Origin: Moritella sp. JT01
GTDB lineage: Bacteria > Pseudomonadota > Gammaproteobacteria > Enterobacterales > Moritellaceae
DNA length: 64,000 nt
Assembly (NCBI RefSeq): GCF_001574435.1
Contig: NZ_LOCN01000006.1
Location: 111,228-175,227 of the forward strand
Reading direction: 5' to 3'
A model generated the notes under the pieces. That model was not told where the DNA came from. It worked only from the letters and a program-made list of their open reading frames with translations, and ran no database searches. A program made the translations under genes and the position numbers. Positions 11,429 to 20,816 of this stretch are shown piece after piece (position 1 is the stretch's first letter; each line of letters starts with the position of its first letter).

Positions 11429-14014
11429 TTACGCAATTCGACATACCAATAATGCATTTAAATGTGTTTGCTCTTCATTGGTGATTTGTTCCCCGCTATT
11501 CTTGGAGATTAAAAAAACGTTCTCTGTCGATTCACCAAGAGAACTGATCTTCGCTGAATGAATCGTTAAATCACTTTGTGAAAATACAGCGCAGATTTCC
11601 TCCATATAACAAGGGTCATCCAATGTGTTGATTTTTAGGAGTGATTTATTCTTTTTAGTTGATTTTAAAAACTCTACAACTGTCGTGTTTTCAAAGTTTT
11701 TAACAAACCTTGGTGTAGACAAATTGTTGCACGATATTTCATTGTTAATTGATTTTTTAACTCGAATGACTATTTTATCAAGTCTAATTTTTTCAGTTAT
11801 CGGCTCATTTTTGTTATCAAGTAACTTGATTATTTCTAATACCATCCCGTCTTTGGTTTGCATAATTTGCGCATCTTTGATCTTTAACTTAGCCGTTGCT
11901 AGGGTGTTGAATATATCAACAAAAAGCTTAGGTCTATCCTTTGTATACACGATTAAGCAGGTTGCGCTAGGCAATAAACTATCGGAAATGAAAATCATAT
12001 CTTGTTTCACCGAGCCCTTTAGTATTTGCTCCGTAATACAACTAATTTCATCGACACTGTTACTACTAAAAAAATGATTGGGTAAAGTAGACCATAACGA
12101 CGCGATGTCTTGTTCGCACCAGCCCATGCCAGTTAGCTTACTCGTTGCGTCATTTCTATTTTCTCTGATAAGAGTACGAACTTCGAATATATTCTCTATA
12201 CCTTGCCTTAGCGCATCTCGGGTTGATAAGTACAGCTGTTTTAGTTGACTCTCGTGCCACTCATTCCAATATTGCTCGTTTGTAGCGATCATATCGGCCA
12301 CAGTAAACACGTAGAGCGCATTCAGCTTGTCAAAAGAACCGACCTGTTTCGCAAATTGCTTGATAACATTAGGATCGTTAATATCTTGAGTTTGAATCGT
12401 ACCAATAAGAAGATCTTGGTTTGCTACTAACCAATAAACCAGTTTAATACTTGAGTTTTTTAGTTGATGAACTTCAGCGAATTCTTTGGCAATAATTGCA
12501 CTGAGTTGACTATTTTCAACGGCTTGCTTACCTGATATATGATGACAAAGCGTCGCCAAAATAAGCGGCAACCTATCTTTAATATGTTGATTTACATTGT
12601 AAATGAAGCTTTGTTTATTAAAGTCACGACTGAAACTGTCGATTGCTTGCACCGCTTTACAGGTATGCTCATCGATGGTGTAAGCGTTATGCATATCGTA
12701 TTGCATTTGACCTTCAATTTGCTTCCAATGTGCAAAATAGGACGCTAAAATACCATATCGATGCATTAAACTGAATGAGGTTTTTAACCCATTAGGCTGC
12801 TGTAAAAGGGTAATGAATTCTTCTCGGCATCCTTGATAACAGCTAAGTTCACCCAATAATATTCGTCTGGTTTGTCTCAATAGTCGGAGTGTTTCAGGCG
12901 CAATACCGTTAATATCTTTATGTTTAGCTATCAACAAAAACAGCCTCAACACTTGCCTTTTGTCGATAAAAACCTCTTTATATCTTGCTTCAATTAGGTT
13001 ATTTCGAACCATAAAGTATTCATCAATAATGCGCTCTGGCTTCTTCGGTTGCTGCTTTAAAATATCAAATTGAAAAGAATCACTGAGCATTTGATTCAAT
13101 TCGCGTATACGTGTCATCGCAGTAAACAAGTAACCCATCATGCTTTCAATCGCATGCTGGGCATTATCATCGCCACCGAAACGCATAAATTCAGCGACTG
13201 CCGATTGATAATCAAACAGTAGTATTTCTTGTGGCCTGCTAACAACTGAATGTAACGCCCAGCGTATTCGGCAGACAAAATCATAGGACTCTAACAGTTC
13301 AGAGGTTTCATCTGAGGTTAAAAAACCTGTCGACTCTATTGTTTTCGGATTATCAATTAAAAAATGCTTTTGTGCTATCCAATGTATGGTTTGTACATCT
13401 CTCATGCCACCCGGATTATTTTTTAAATTAGGCTCTAAGTACAACGCCGTATTTTTTGCATGTTTATGGCGGCTCTCCTGCTCTGTTAGCTTTGCATGGA
13501 AAAACGCTTTACTTGTCCAAACCGTGTTTTGGAAAAGCGCATCTTTGATCATTGATGCGTGAGACGATGGCCCTAACAATGGACGAATATCGAGCAAATT
13601 TGTCGCTATGGTAATATCTTCTGCTGCCAATTGAAGTGACTCTTTGAACGTTCTGACAGAGTGGCCAATATCTGTACCTAAATCCCAAAGCTTAGTGACA
13701 AAACAAGACAGTTTTTCTTCAACATCTTTGGAGACCTTACCATCACTAATAATAGCCAGATCTATATCTGATTGAGGATGAAGCCTTTTTCTTCCGTAGC
13801 CACCAACTGCATTGATGGATAAAACTGACTTATTTAATTCAAATGAACACCAAAGTGCAATAAGCAGTTGATCAAAATACTCGGATCTTTTTTCCATTAA
13901 TGATTGGATAGAATCAGTATAAAATTTTTGATTTAACTCACGATCAAACTGTGCGATGCGTCGACGTAATTCTGCACCAGAAGTTTCCATTGAAACGAAA
14001 GACATGTTAATCAT
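11429..14014 (-). CDS. GlnD-like uridylyltransferase paralogue with degenerate HD domain
   Basis: An 861-residue protein with the full GlnD layout. The nucleotidyltransferase motif GGYGRKRLHPQSDIDL (71-86) keeps both catalytic aspartates (D83, D85), and GHSVRT and NPGGMRDVQTI follow. Two ACT domains lie near 685-735 and 792-845. In GlnD the nucleotidyltransferase uridylylates PII and the HD domain removes UMP. Here the HD motif is broken: canonical HD is H491-H492, the DH pair is E500-N501, and the later His is Q533; only H450 and D574 remain. PII modification without removal, or a purely regulatory role, is inferred. A canonical glnD probably exists elsewhere. Confidence 0.85.
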   Translation of the reverse strand: MINMSFVSMETSGAELRRRIAQFDRELNQKFYTDSIQSLMEKRSEYFDQLLIALWCSFELNKSVLSINAVGGYGRKRLHPQSDIDLAIISDGKVSKDVEEKLSCFVTKLWDLGTDIGHSVRTFKESLQLAAEDITIATNLLDIRPLLGPSSHASMIKDALFQNTVWTSKAFFHAKLTEQESRHKHAKNTALYLEPNLKNNPGGMRDVQTIHWIAQKHFLIDNPKTIESTGFLTSDETSELLESYDFVCRIRWALHSVVSRPQEILLFDYQSAVAEFMRFGGDDNAQHAIESMMGYLFTAMTRIRELNQMLSDSFQFDILKQQPKKPERIIDEYFMVRNNLIEARYKEVFIDKRQVLRLFLLIAKHKDINGIAPETLRLLRQTRRILLGELSCYQGCREEFITLLQQPNGLKTSFSLMHRYGILASYFAHWKQIEGQMQYDMHNAYTIDEHTCKAVQAIDSFSRDFNKQSFIYNVNQHIKDRLPLILATLCHHISGKQAVENSQLSAIIAKEFAEVHQLKNSSIKLVYWLVANQDLLIGTIQTQDINDPNVIKQFAKQVGSFDKLNALYVFTVADMIATNEQYWNEWHESQLKQLYLSTRDALRQGIENIFEVRTLIRENRNDATSKLTGMGWCEQDIASLWSTLPNHFFSSNSVDEISCITEQILKGSVKQDMIFISDSLLPSATCLIVYTKDRPKLFVDIFNTLATAKLKIKDAQIMQTKDGMVLEIIKLLDNKNEPITEKIRLDKIVIRVKKSINNEISCNNLSTPRFVKNFENTTVVEFLKSTKKNKSLLKINTLDDPCYMEEICAVFSQSDLTIHSAKISSLGESTENVFLISKNSGEQITNEEQTHLNALLVCRIA

Positions 14015-14340
14015 CCTTTATAATAGCTTGAACCAGTATTTAAACTGTCAAGCTCTCCCTTAAAATCTCACCAACAATAGTTAGAGTTAAAATGATAACA
14101 GATCTAACTAAATCATTACATTACACTGTGTTTATTACTCTGTTACATATCTCCGGTGGGTATCGTGCACATATAAATGTTAGAACACTAATCAATTAGC
14201 ATAGAGTACTTGCATCAAATCAGCGGTGTCCTGATCATGTTTATCGATATTTATGTCCAAAATCTTGTTAAAATTAACAGCATGAATAATCTAGATAAAG
14301 CGTATAATATAAGCTCACTCAAAAAATAATACGTTACAGG
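14015..14340. other. Divergent intergenic region between GlnD-like and RecX-like genes
   Basis: About 325 bp of AT-rich sequence. A TATAAT at 14303-14308 is a candidate -10 box for the RecX-like gene, but no well-spaced -35 is visible. No ORF or strong hairpin seen. Confidence 0.35.
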
Positions 14341-14352
14341 TTGGCTAAAGAC

Positions 14353-15159
14353 ATGCTGCAAAAAGAACTACGACAGGCTAAATCGATTGATAATGTCTAC
14401 AACTCGGCATATTGGCATTTGGCTCAAAAGGACTACACCCTTGCAGAAATACGCACCAAGCTTGAACGTAAAACAGACAATCAAGAGTGGATAGAAACCG
14501 TATTAGACGATCTGGTTGGCAAAAATTACATCAAAAGCGATTTTGACTTTGCAGTGCTTTTTGCTGAATCGGCGTTTCATAATGAACAAGGTAAATCAGC
14601 CATCACACGTAAATTACGTGCCAGAGGCGTAGACGAAAAAGATGCAGCAGCGGCGATTGAACAAGTAATGAATGATGAGGATATTGACCAATTTGAGTTG
14701 GCCGCATCACGATTAATAAGTACATTTCAAACATTTCACTCAACCACCAAAGAAAAACTCTATTCTCAATTCATCACCAAAGGGTTTTCACGTGCCGAAA
14801 TTGACCACGCCCTCTCTCTGCACCCTGAAAAAGACACCTTAAGATCCAAACTCGAAGTCAAAGCTGAAAAAGCAGACTTGAGCCAAGAAACCATGAAGCT
14901 ATACCGCAAAGGTAAGGGTAAACGCGTCATTCGCAGTGAATTACGCAGAAAGTTAATTGACGTTGAAGATTTTGATAATGTAATAGATCAACTTGAACAG
15001 GCCGGTGATATCGACTTTTACCAAAGCTGTATGGATGTGTTACACAAGAAACGCTTTGACGTGAGTAACGGCAAAGGAAAATCAAAAGCCTATGCTTACC
15101 TATCAGGTAAAGGTTTCGACTCAGATGAAATCAAAGAAGCACTCAGTCCATCTGATTAA
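14353..15159 (+). CDS. Long RecX-like regulatory protein
   Basis: About 268 residues made of repeated three-helix units of the RecX type: YWHLAQKDYTLAEIRTKLER, then DDLVGKNYIKSDFDFAVLFAES, then RKLRARGVDEKDAAAAIEQ. The pattern recurs further on (LYSQFITKGFSRAEIDHAL, SELRRKLIDVEDFDNVI, YAYLSGKGFDSDEIKEAL). RecX normally has about 150 residues and inhibits RecA filaments; this protein is nearly twice that and no recA is adjacent. The frame can begin at TTG 14341, but I favour the ATG at 14353; neither has a decisive ribosome binding site. RecA control is inference from the fold. Confidence 0.7.
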   Translation: MLQKELRQAKSIDNVYNSAYWHLAQKDYTLAEIRTKLERKTDNQEWIETVLDDLVGKNYIKSDFDFAVLFAESAFHNEQGKSAITRKLRARGVDEKDAAAAIEQVMNDEDIDQFELAASRLISTFQTFHSTTKEKLYSQFITKGFSRAEIDHALSLHPEKDTLRSKLEVKAEKADLSQETMKLYRKGKGKRVIRSELRRKLIDVEDFDNVIDQLEQAGDIDFYQSCMDVLHKKRFDVSNGKGKSKAYAYLSGKGFDSDEIKEALSPSD

Positions 15160-15331
15160 TTGCGTACTTAATTGATACGTTGAATTCAACTGGTCAACAA
15201 GAACGCTGCTTATTTAGCTAATTTTGTTCTCACGGCAATTTATTTACAATAACTTTGGCCAAAACCGAGAAATTTTGTTATATAGTTTCATTAAAGATAA
15301 CAAAGCACCAATATCGAATAAAGGAATAACA

Positions 15332-15499
15332 ATGACAAACCAACACACACACGGCGAAGAAGGTCATGTACACGGTCCAGGCTGTAGTCACCACCACGAA
15401 CCACAAGCTCCGATCGTAAGAGAAGGCGCTAAAGTTGGCCGTAACGATCCTTGCACGTGTAACAGCGGGAAGAAATTTAAGAAGTGTTGTGGTAAATAA
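15332..15499 (+). CDS. SEC-C zinc-binding mini-protein with His-rich N-terminus
   Basis: A 55-residue protein. The N-terminal half is His-rich ([19 protein letters not shown]), and the C-terminus [20 protein letters not shown] is a SEC-C motif like the zinc-binding tail of SecA (CxC...CC). The ATG at 15332 follows AAAGGAATAAC, a good ribosome binding site; the longer open frame from 15224 has no support. Such free-standing SEC-C proteins are common in marine gammaproteobacteria. Metal binding or contact with SecB/ribosomes is likely by family, but the role is undefined. A terminator follows. Confidence 0.8.
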   Translation: MTNQHTHGEEGHVHGPGCSHHHEPQAPIVREGAKVGRNDPCTCNSGKKFKKCCGK

Positions 15500-15564
15500 T
15501 CACGCGCTTTATTAAATAGTGCTTTGACTAAATTAGTAGACGTACTAAATTAGCCATAAGTACT

Positions 15565-15611
15565 AAAAAGCCTCCACTGCTATTATTCAATATAGCTTTC
15601 GGAGGCTTTTT
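15565..15611. terminator. Bidirectional terminator
   Basis: AAAAAGCCTCC (15565-15575) is the reverse complement of GGAGGCTTTTT (15601-15611). It sits between convergent genes and has T runs on both strands. Confidence 0.88.
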
Positions 15612-15612
15612 G

Positions 15613-16545
15613 CTAACCGTCTGCAGTGATTGTTGTAATCAATTCTTGCTGAATAGTGTCTGCTTTGTCCGTTTCAATCTGGCAAGTCCCCGCTGCTATA
15701 TGACCACCACCGCCGTATTGCAGCATCAGCTCACCCACGTTAGTTTTCGAGTTACGATCAAAAATAGATTTACCGGTCGCAAATACAATATTTTGCTTTT
15801 GAAAACCCCACATTTTATGAATAGAGATATTACATTGTGGAAACAGTGCATAAATCATAAATCGATTACCAGCGAAAATAGTCTCTTCGTCAGTTAAATC
15901 AAGTAACACTAAATTGCCATGAACCGTTGCGCAACGCTGAACCTGTGCTTTAAACATAGTCTCGTGTTCACGGTACAAATCAATACGTTCCTTCACATCA
16001 GCTAATGCCAAAATATCATCAATACTATGATCTTTACAATAATCAATCAGATCCATCATCAAGGCATAGTTCGAGATTCTGAACTCGCGGAAACGCCCTA
16101 ACCCAGTTCGCGCATCCATTAAGAAATTGAGCAGGTTCCAACCCTGAGAGTTTAATACCTCATCACGGTTGAACTGTGCAGAGTCACCTTTATCAACCGC
16201 GTCCATCATTTCGATCCATTCAGCAGGGAATGTGTCGAGACCACCATAATAGTCCCACACCACACGTGCAGCAGAAGGTGCATCAGGGTCAATAATGTGA
16301 TTAACGCGTTCGCCAGTATTACGAATAGTTTCAGAAAGGTGATGATCAAACGTCAGATGGGCACTTTTAACATAGGGTAAATTTGTCACAATATCATTCG
16401 GGGTAATATCAATTTTACCGTCTTGCATATCCTTAGGATGAACAAATTTAATGTCACTGATAAGATCTTGTTGTTTCAACAGCACTGCACATACTAAACC
16501 ATCAAAATCACTGCGCGTTACTAATCGATAATTTTGTTCAGACAT
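15613..16545 (-). CDS. DHH-family phosphoesterase
   Basis: About 310 residues. The N-terminal DHH domain has RSDFDGLVCAVLL and LTFDHHLSE, which supply the Asp/His metal ligands for two Mn2+ ions. The C-terminal DHHA1-type end has the GGGGHIAAGTCQI motif. Members cleave phosphoester or phosphoanhydride bonds in nanoRNA, cyclic dinucleotides or polyphosphate; the substrate here is open. The ATG at 16545 is chosen because AAGGA lies six bases upstream; the open frame runs on to 16704 without support. The gene is monocistronic and ends at the shared terminator. Confidence 0.85.
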   Translation of the reverse strand: MSEQNYRLVTRSDFDGLVCAVLLKQQDLISDIKFVHPKDMQDGKIDITPNDIVTNLPYVKSAHLTFDHHLSETIRNTGERVNHIIDPDAPSAARVVWDYYGGLDTFPAEWIEMMDAVDKGDSAQFNRDEVLNSQGWNLLNFLMDARTGLGRFREFRISNYALMMDLIDYCKDHSIDDILALADVKERIDLYREHETMFKAQVQRCATVHGNLVLLDLTDEETIFAGNRFMIYALFPQCNISIHKMWGFQKQNIVFATGKSIFDRNSKTNVGELMLQYGGGGHIAAGTCQIETDKADTIQQELITTITADG

Positions 16546-16886
16546 ATTCATTCCTTTGTCACATAAGTTTAAACCTAAGATAACTAAAGATAACCGTATA
16601 CAAGAGTGAGAATCAAGAGGAGATTGTACGAGAAAGGTTTTGTAACTGCCCAAGCTTGAACTTGCGTGCAAAACAAGCCTAAGATAGATGAATATAATAC
16701 CCACATGTGATAGCTAATAACCGCTAGATCACCATTCAAGAACGTGCTTTACCTCAATAATAGCTGATGAACTAAGCGCTACTTTCGTATGATTAAAAAC
16801 TACTACTTTCATTTGTTACAACTTTAATTTCTTTGCAACACTTTATTAATCTTTCGTAACTTGGTATAAACATAGTTAATATACTT

Positions 16887-16919
16887 AGTTAGGTATTAAT
16901 TTGAAATATAAACCTAACT
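16887..16919. promoter_or_regulatory. Inverted repeat upstream of chemoreceptor gene
   Basis: AGTTAGGT (16887-16894) and ACCTAACT (16912-16919) form an inverted repeat 35 bp before the chemoreceptor start, in an AT-rich leader. It may be an operator or a leader hairpin. Confidence 0.3.
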
Positions 16920-16954
16920 GATGTAACTATATTAGGGTATTAAAGGGAATTTAC

Positions 16955-19078
16955 ATGGGTTCATTATCAGTTCAGTGGAAGATCACTTTGCTTTCAGGGT
17001 GTTGCATTTTACTTGTCGCAATATCATTAATCAGCTTTACACTTCTATCATCAACGTCCAACCAAAAAATCATTCAAGTCCAGAGCAGCGAGTCTGTCGG
17101 TGAAAAATCCGAACAATTACTGATGAGTGAAGCAAATACACAAGCATCAATCGTCCAAAAATATTTAGACGAAGCAACATACCGCGCAGAAATGTTAGCC
17201 GAGAGCATTGCATTCTTACAATTTAACGCTGAAGAAAATTTCACCAGTAGTGATGAACTACGCAACTCGGTTTCAGAATTATTAAAGCGCTCGGTGCAAA
17301 ACTTCGACAATATGCACGCTGCATTTACCACCTTCCTTCCCGACATGTTAGATGGTGAAGATGCTAATTATGCCAATGCCGATTATGTCAGCTCTAACGA
17401 TAAAGGTCGTTTTTCTGCTTACTGGTATAAGAACAACCAAAATAAACCCACCTTAACAATTAAAAGTGAACAGCAGATCAATAACACAACGCAGGCCATG
17501 AGTGGGCAGGCAAACAATTTTTGGTATAGCTGCAGCATTACCAATAAACGCATGTGTGTGATTGAACCATATTTATACAATGAGAATGGTGCTACTCGCT
17601 TAATTAGTCCCATTACCGTTCCATTACGCAAAGAAGGTAAAATAATAGGCGTAACAGGCATTGACCTCAAAATAGACGTTTTACAGCAATATGCACAACG
17701 CGCAGACCAAGCTTTATTTGCTGGCGCAGGTAAAGTTCGTATTGTGAGTAACAATGGACAACTGGTTGCTTCTGATGATGGTAATGCTACGATTGGTAAA
17801 CAAATCGCAGACCCACAATTGAAGCAGTGGCTAGCCGATGGTGTAACACAATCACAATGGAGTGCAGATCAGCAATCTTTAACCGTCTTCATGCCGATTA
17901 AACTCAGTGCGGTCAACTGGGGTATAATCATCACCATGCCAAGAGAAACCTTGATGGCAGATGCGTTAGCGCTTAATCAACTCATTGAAGATCAAGCAAA
18001 CGAAACCCTTAAAATTCAAATTATCACAGGGGTTATTGTTACCCTACTCGGTTTACTTATTATTTGGTTTGCAGCCGTTAAGTTAGTCGCGCCAATTAAG
18101 GATGTTGCAACTCGTCTGCAAGATATTGCGAGCGGTGAAGGCGATTTAACCCAACGACTGGATGTTAAATCTACCGATGAAGTGGGCGAACTTGCCATTT
18201 GGTTTAATCGCTTTTTAGATAAGATCCAAGGTACGATCAAAGATGTGATAGAAACCTCTAACGCCATAAGTAAAACGTCAAAAGAAGCAGGTGAAATAGC
18301 CGAGCTATCACGCCAAGGCAGTGAATCACAATTTAGAGAAGTGGATATGGTCGCGACTGCCTCTGAAGAAATGACACAAACGTCAGCCTTAGTACTAGAA
18401 AATGCAGATAAAGCCGCAGAAATGGCATGCCAAGCAGAACAGTCAGCAAAAGGTGGCCAAGCTGTCGTGCAACAATCAGCAGATACAATGCAGGAATTGG
18501 TCGAAAGAATGGCGATGGCCGTTCCGATTGCTGATGAATTGGAAAAAAACAGTGGTAATATTAGCGCCATATTGTCGGTTATTGAAGGCATATCGGAACA
18601 AACCAACTTACTCGCCCTTAATGCTGCGATTGAAGCGGCAAGAGCTGGAGAGCAAGGCAGAGGCTTTGCAGTCGTTGCCGATGAAGTGAGACAACTTGCA
18701 AGCCGAACACACGATTCCGTAGATCAAATTAGAGTCGTTATCGAAGATTTACAGTCCGGTACACGCAGTGTAACAATGGCGATAGCAGAAGGTAATCACC
18801 TTGCGCTTGAAACCGCGACACAAGTAAAGCAAGCGGTTGAAAGACTGGCTGACATCTCGTCGTTTGTGGCCGATATCCAAGTGATGAACAGCGAAATAGT
18901 AAATGCGGCCAGTGAACAGAAAGCAGTTTCGACCGAGGTTAATGGCAATGTCGCTAATATTCGTGATTTAAGCCAATCCATTTTAGATCAATCGACAGCG
19001 GCAGAAAAAATAGGCCATGATATTGCAAAACTGTCATCACAACAGCAAGTATTGGTTGGACAGTTTAAAGTCGAGTAG
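16955..19078 (+). CDS. Methyl-accepting chemotaxis protein (Cache sensor)
   Basis: A 707-residue chemoreceptor. Membrane helix 1 lies at residues 10-32 and a large periplasmic Cache-type sensor at about 40-345 ([32 protein letters not shown]). Helix 2 is near 350-372 ([20 protein letters not shown]). The HAMP domain contains [20 protein letters not shown], and the signalling tip [20 protein letters not shown] is near residue 550. No C-terminal pentapeptide is seen. The periplasmic Cys pair ([10 protein letters not shown]) is unusual for the class and could form a disulfide. Ligand unknown. AAAGGGAATTTAC before the ATG gives a good start. Confidence 0.93.
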   Translation: MGSLSVQWKITLLSGCCILLVAISLISFTLLSSTSNQKIIQVQSSESVGEKSEQLLMSEANTQASIVQKYLDEATYRAEMLAESIAFLQFNAEENFTSSDELRNSVSELLKRSVQNFDNMHAAFTTFLPDMLDGEDANYANADYVSSNDKGRFSAYWYKNNQNKPTLTIKSEQQINNTTQAMSGQANNFWYSCSITNKRMCVIEPYLYNENGATRLISPITVPLRKEGKIIGVTGIDLKIDVLQQYAQRADQALFAGAGKVRIVSNNGQLVASDDGNATIGKQIADPQLKQWLADGVTQSQWSADQQSLTVFMPIKLSAVNWGIIITMPRETLMADALALNQLIEDQANETLKIQIITGVIVTLLGLLIIWFAAVKLVAPIKDVATRLQDIASGEGDLTQRLDVKSTDEVGELAIWFNRFLDKIQGTIKDVIETSNAISKTSKEAGEIAELSRQGSESQFREVDMVATASEEMTQTSALVLENADKAAEMACQAEQSAKGGQAVVQQSADTMQELVERMAMAVPIADELEKNSGNISAILSVIEGISEQTNLLALNAAIEAARAGEQGRGFAVVADEVRQLASRTHDSVDQIRVVIEDLQSGTRSVTMAIAEGNHLALETATQVKQAVERLADISSFVADIQVMNSEIVNAASEQKAVSTEVNGNVANIRDLSQSILDQSTAAEKIGHDIAKLSSQQQVLVGQFKVE

Positions 19079-19117
19079 TCGTAAATTTAACGAATAGAAA
19101 TAGAAGCAGAAACAATA

Positions 19118-19158
19118 ATGACCATCACAAGCACCATTGTTCGGATTGTGCTGGTCAT
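19118..19158. repeat. Imperfect hairpin after chemoreceptor gene
   Basis: ATGACCATCACAA (19118-19130) pairs with TTGTGCTGGTCAT (19146-19158) with one mismatch. It lies between convergent genes but has no T run, so terminator function is uncertain. Confidence 0.35.
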
Positions 19159-19191
19159 CTGCATATAACACCAAGTTGCATGATATACGCG

Positions 19192-20049
19192 TTAAGGTTT
19201 TAGCTTGAGAGCCTCAGTAATATCAGCAGCGCAATGACGTTCACTTAATGCTTCCCATGCTTCGCCTGATGTACGATTCACAATTCGACCACGCTGCACT
19301 GCAGGACGGTCTGCGATACCTTGAGCCCAATTTAGCAGGTGCTTATAACTTGCAACATCTAAAAATTCAGCAGCATCATATGCCTTACCAAGCACCACGT
19401 TGCCATACCAAGACCAAATCGCAATATCGGCAATACTATATTCATCACCTGCTATAAACTTATTCGCAGCAAGTTGCTTGTTTAATAAGTCGAGTTGACG
19501 CTTAACTTCCATCGTGAAACGATTAATTGGATATTCAAATTTTTCTGGTGCGTAAGCATAGAAATGACCGAACCCACCACCTAAATACGGAGCAGCTCCT
19601 TGTAACCAAAATAGCCAATTCAATACTGTCGTGCGTTTCACGATATCTTTCGGTAATAAATGGCCGAACTTATCGGCAAGGTAAAGTAAGATAGCACCTG
19701 ATTCAAACACTTCAATCGACAGTTCATCAGATTTATCCACTAATGCGGGAATTTTAGAGTTTGGATTAATACCAACAAAACCGGATGAAAACTGATCGCC
19801 TTCACCAATGTTAATAATATGAGCATCATATTCGGCCTCAATCACACCCAAAGCTAACAGCTCTTCCAACATGATCGTGACTTTTTGACCATTTGGCGTT
19901 CCCAACGAATAAAGCTGTAAAGGATGAATACCGACGGGTAGTACTTTGCCGTGGGTAGCACCAGAAACAGGGCGATTTATTGATGCCCAAGCACCGCCAT
20001 TATCATCATCGTTTGTCCAAACTGCCGGTGGTATGTATTCGCTTTCCAT
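19192..20049 (-). CDS. yghU: YghU-type glutathione S-transferase / disulfide-bond oxidoreductase
   Basis: A 285-residue protein with close identity to E. coli YghU across its length. The blocks PVGIHPLQLYSLGTPNGQKV, GDQFSSGF, NPNSKIPAL and FWLQGAAPYLGGGFGHFY are all conserved, as is the C-terminal RGRIVNRTSGEAWEALSERH. The fold is an N-terminal thioredoxin-like domain plus an all-helical C-terminal GST domain. YghU binds two glutathiones and reduces disulfides such as 2-hydroxyethyl disulfide, with weak transferase activity. It is cytoplasmic and appears to be transcribed alone. The identification is firm. Confidence 0.93.
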   Translation of the reverse strand: MESEYIPPAVWTNDDDNGGAWASINRPVSGATHGKVLPVGIHPLQLYSLGTPNGQKVTIMLEELLALGVIEAEYDAHIINIGEGDQFSSGFVGINPNSKIPALVDKSDELSIEVFESGAILLYLADKFGHLLPKDIVKRTTVLNWLFWLQGAAPYLGGGFGHFYAYAPEKFEYPINRFTMEVKRQLDLLNKQLAANKFIAGDEYSIADIAIWSWYGNVVLGKAYDAAEFLDVASYKHLLNWAQGIADRPAVQRGRIVNRTSGEAWEALSERHCAADITEALKLKP

Positions 20050-20163
20050 AATCTTTCCTTAGTGTTATCTATTAACTGAGTCACTCGATACTATCTTGCT
20101 AAACTACAGAGCTCAAGAACAGAAGGTAAAAGCTGTGGTAGTAAACCGAACAAGTCCACCCGC

Positions 20164-20703
20164 TTATCTAATACCTTGCCAGTCAGTTGCCAGGACGGCC
20201 ATCATTACTTTATCGACAAATTCACCGTTGCGAAAGCCAGATTGCCTTTTCACGCCTTCATGAACATAACCAGCTTTTTCATACGCGCGGATCGCAGATG
20301 GGTTATTGGCATAGGCCGTTAATTCAATTCGGTGTAAACCCAGCGTGTTAAAACCATAATCTGTGATCACTTTGGTGATCTCTGTACCAATACCTTTACC
20401 CCAATAACTTTTATCACCAATAAGGATAAAATATTCGCCCGAACGATTGAGCGTACTGATTGACGCGATACCTGCATAACCAATCAATTTGCCTGTTTCA
20501 GCACAGCAAATACCCAATGACACGCATTTTGAATTGCCATTAATGCTTGATAACCAAGTTGAGATATCCGTTTTGGATTGCGGGTAGGCATAGGAAGATA
20601 AGCTAAATTGAGTCACGTCTCGGTCACATGACCATGCGTAGAACTCGGCAGCATCACTCATATCGAGCGATCGTAATTGCACTCTATCTGTAACTAAAAA
20701 CAT
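20164..20703 (-). CDS. GNAT N-acetyltransferase, RimJ/RimL-like
   Basis: A 179-residue GNAT enzyme of the RimJ/RimL branch. DRVQLRSLDMSDAAEFYAW forms the first strand and helix. The acetyl-CoA loop is YWGKGIGTEITKVI, with the R/Q-x-x-G-x-G pattern adapted as K-G-I-G. NNPSAIRAYEKAGYVHEGVK is the typical C-terminal block. The acceptor is unknown. It lies downstream of fumC in the same direction, but a large hairpin in the 113-bp gap suggests separate transcription. Confidence 0.82.
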   Translation of the reverse strand: MFLVTDRVQLRSLDMSDAAEFYAWSCDRDVTQFSLSSYAYPQSKTDISTWLSSINGNSKCVSLGICCAETGKLIGYAGIASISTLNRSGEYFILIGDKSYWGKGIGTEITKVITDYGFNTLGLHRIELTAYANNPSAIRAYEKAGYVHEGVKRQSGFRNGEFVDKVMMAVLATDWQGIR

Positions 20704-20726
20704 CCTTTTATACCTTTAATATTTAT

Positions 20727-20768
20727 CGCTAATGTTAATTTATGCAGCATAAATTAACATAATTAGCG
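20727..20768. repeat. Large hairpin between fumC and acetyltransferase gene
   Basis: TGTTAATTTATG and CATAAATTAACA flank a CAG centre. The stem extends to CGCTAA/TTAGCG with a three-base bulge on one side, giving about 18 base pairs. It may end fumC transcription on the minus strand, but no T run follows. Confidence 0.5.
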
Positions 20769-20816
20769 AAAATATAAAGTATAAGTCCTCTGCTCTCACA
20801 AGGGACTTAATTTAAC

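Noticed and set aside
15224-15331. N-terminal extension of the SEC-C protein
   Set aside because: The ATG at 15332 has a good ribosome binding site and starts the recognisable His-rich protein; the extension has none.
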